Below, piece after piece: positions 11,192 through 11,937 of a stretch of DNA of 11,937 nucleotides; position 1 is the first letter of the stretch, and every line of letters starts with the position of its first letter. Source of the DNA: Minisyncoccota bacterium (GTDB lineage: Bacteria > Patescibacteriota > Minisyncoccia > Phycocordibacterales > UBA2100). The notes under the pieces are model-generated. The model worked only from the letters and a program-made list of their open reading frames with translations. It was not told the DNA's origin and ran no database searches. Both the position numbers and the translations under genes were made by a program. Location of the stretch: NCBI GenBank assembly GCA_020058565.1, contig JAGVDT010000101.1, positions 1 through 11,937 of the forward strand. Direction: 5' to 3'.

Positions 11192-11937
11192 ATGTATTCA
11201 ATACAAGGACGTCGTCGCGCCCACGGCAAGAGCCTCTCAACGCTCATGATCGCGGTCATCCTTGCGACTCAGTTGGCAATGCTCGTCGGCCCATCCGTAG
11301 CGCATGCGACAAACAACGTCACCATATGCCACAAAAACGGCAATAGTTGGCAGCAGCAGAGCGTAAGCCAGAGCTCGCTCAGCGGCCACCTCAACCACGG
11401 GGATTTCGTGGTTGATGCTCAGCATCCTTGCCCGCCGGCAGACACTTGTGGCGCACAGTTTAGCTATACGAAGGACGATCATGACTTCGAAGATCATCGC
11501 GTCGACATAGACCTCAAGGACTACCAAGGAGACAACGACCGCCAGGTCGTCATAACCCCAAAGTCCGGTTACAAACTGATCTCGATCGGGATCGATTATG
11601 AGGATTCCGACGCAAACGAGGCAACTCCTTCTGTTGGCAGCGGTCTCTCTGCGGTTACCTACACTGCTCCAAACAACGAGAGCATCGACCATGTCACGGT
11701 AGTCGTCGAGAAAGTCTGCCCGGATCTCTGCCCTAATATCCCCGACAGCCAGTACACAATTCCTGAGGGCTACATTGTAAACGAAGAAGGTCAGTGCGTT
11801 CCTCCACCGACAGACGTCTGTCCGAACATAAACGGTGCGCAAGAAACGGTACCCGAGGGGTATCAGATCACGGACGGCCAGTGCGTAGTGATTCCTCCGC
11901 CGCCGGTTGATGTCTGCCCTAACCTCGACGGCGCACA
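11192..11937 (+). CDS. Secreted Cys/Pro-rich repeat protein, C-terminus outside the window
   Basis: The frame is open from ATG 11192 to the right edge (248 codons, no stop). A long signal peptide (1-39; basic GRRRAHGK, hydrophobic core from 15, cleavage after VAHA) is followed by VTICHKNGNSWQ...SGHLNHGDFVV (43-74), a CHxNG/HLNHGD module seen in bacterial extracellular proteins. A beta-rich acidic domain spans about 85-175. From residue 180 a repeat begins: CPNI, six to seven residues, PEGY, then GQCV and a Pro stretch with Asp. Units start at 180, 210 and 242 (30 and 32 residues long), and the third is cut by the window. Such repeats are typical of large surface proteins of candidate-phyla bacteria; adhesion or cell-contact roles are only inferred. 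There is no SD; a GTG at 11153 is a less likely longer start. Confidence 0.88.
   Translation, partial: MYSIQGRRRAHGKSLSTLMIAVILATQLAMLVGPSVAHATNNVTICHKNGNSWQQQSVSQSSLSGHLNHGDFVVDAQHPCPPADTCGAQFSYTKDDHDFEDHRVDIDLKDYQGDNDRQVVITPKSGYKLISIGIDYEDSDANEATPSVGSGLSAVTYTAPNNESIDHVTVVVEKVCPDLCPNIPDSQYTIPEGYIVNEEGQCVPPPTDVCPNINGAQETVPEGYQITDGQCVVIPPPPVDVCPNLDGA

Noticed and set aside
11237..11842. A 201-codon open frame on the minus strand
   Set aside because: It is antisense to the secreted repeat protein, whose plus-strand frame has a signal peptide, a known module and repeats. The minus frame has odd composition and no start signal.
1..11937. CRISPR array, insertion sequence or integrase gene
   Set aside because: No regularly spaced direct repeats, no transposase or recombinase motifs, and no long terminal inverted repeats were found on either strand.

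Overview
The window reads like part of a small-genome bacterium of the Candidate Phyla Radiation (Patescibacteria, Kaiserbacteria/Paceibacteria-like). This is inferred from gene character, not from a marker gene. The signs are short genes of mixed origin on both strands, many with no Shine-Dalgarno (SD) site; an M23 peptidase carrying two C-terminal peptidoglycan-binding modules of a type common in these bacteria; a secreted protein with Cys-Pro-Asn / Pro-Glu-Gly-Tyr repeats; and a small Cys-rich protein. TGA acts as a normal stop.

Left part (1-2650): the start of a small basic protein on the minus strand, then about 420 bp of non-coding DNA packed with hairpins and short tRNA-like fragments. 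Next on the minus strand come a thymidylate kinase-like gene and an inositol-monophosphatase/histidinol-phosphatase-like gene. They are followed by tRNA-Asn(GTT), whose 5' end overlaps the 3' end of a small GIY-YIG nuclease gene. On the far side of the nuclease lies a second, damaged copy of the tRNA-Asn 5' half with a 16-bp palindrome in its D arm. The arrangement looks like a homing-type insertion into the tRNA gene.

Middle (2650-6250): a plus-strand MOSC-domain gene split by an apparent one-base frameshift, a shared terminator, a four-helix membrane protein (minus), two plus-strand unknowns each ending in a clear terminator, and a GH15-like alpha/alpha-barrel protein (minus).

Right part (6250-11937): DUF1428 protein, small membrane protein, 50-residue Cys-rich protein and membrane-anchored UlaG-like metallo-beta-lactamase-fold protein (all plus). 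Then come a coiled-coil protein and a truncated TMEM175-like membrane remnant (minus), an S1/OB-like small protein (plus), a secreted M23 peptidase with an upstream YdjM-like membrane hydrolase (minus), and the N-terminal 248 codons of a secreted repeat protein that runs off the right edge (plus).

Two themes link the window. First, seven genes have a -10 box exactly six bases before the start codon, the layout of leaderless mRNAs, while others keep good SD sites. Second, palindromes appear inside tRNA-like sequence at two separate places. No complete new defence or metabolic system is evident; most genes stand alone between their own promoters and terminators.
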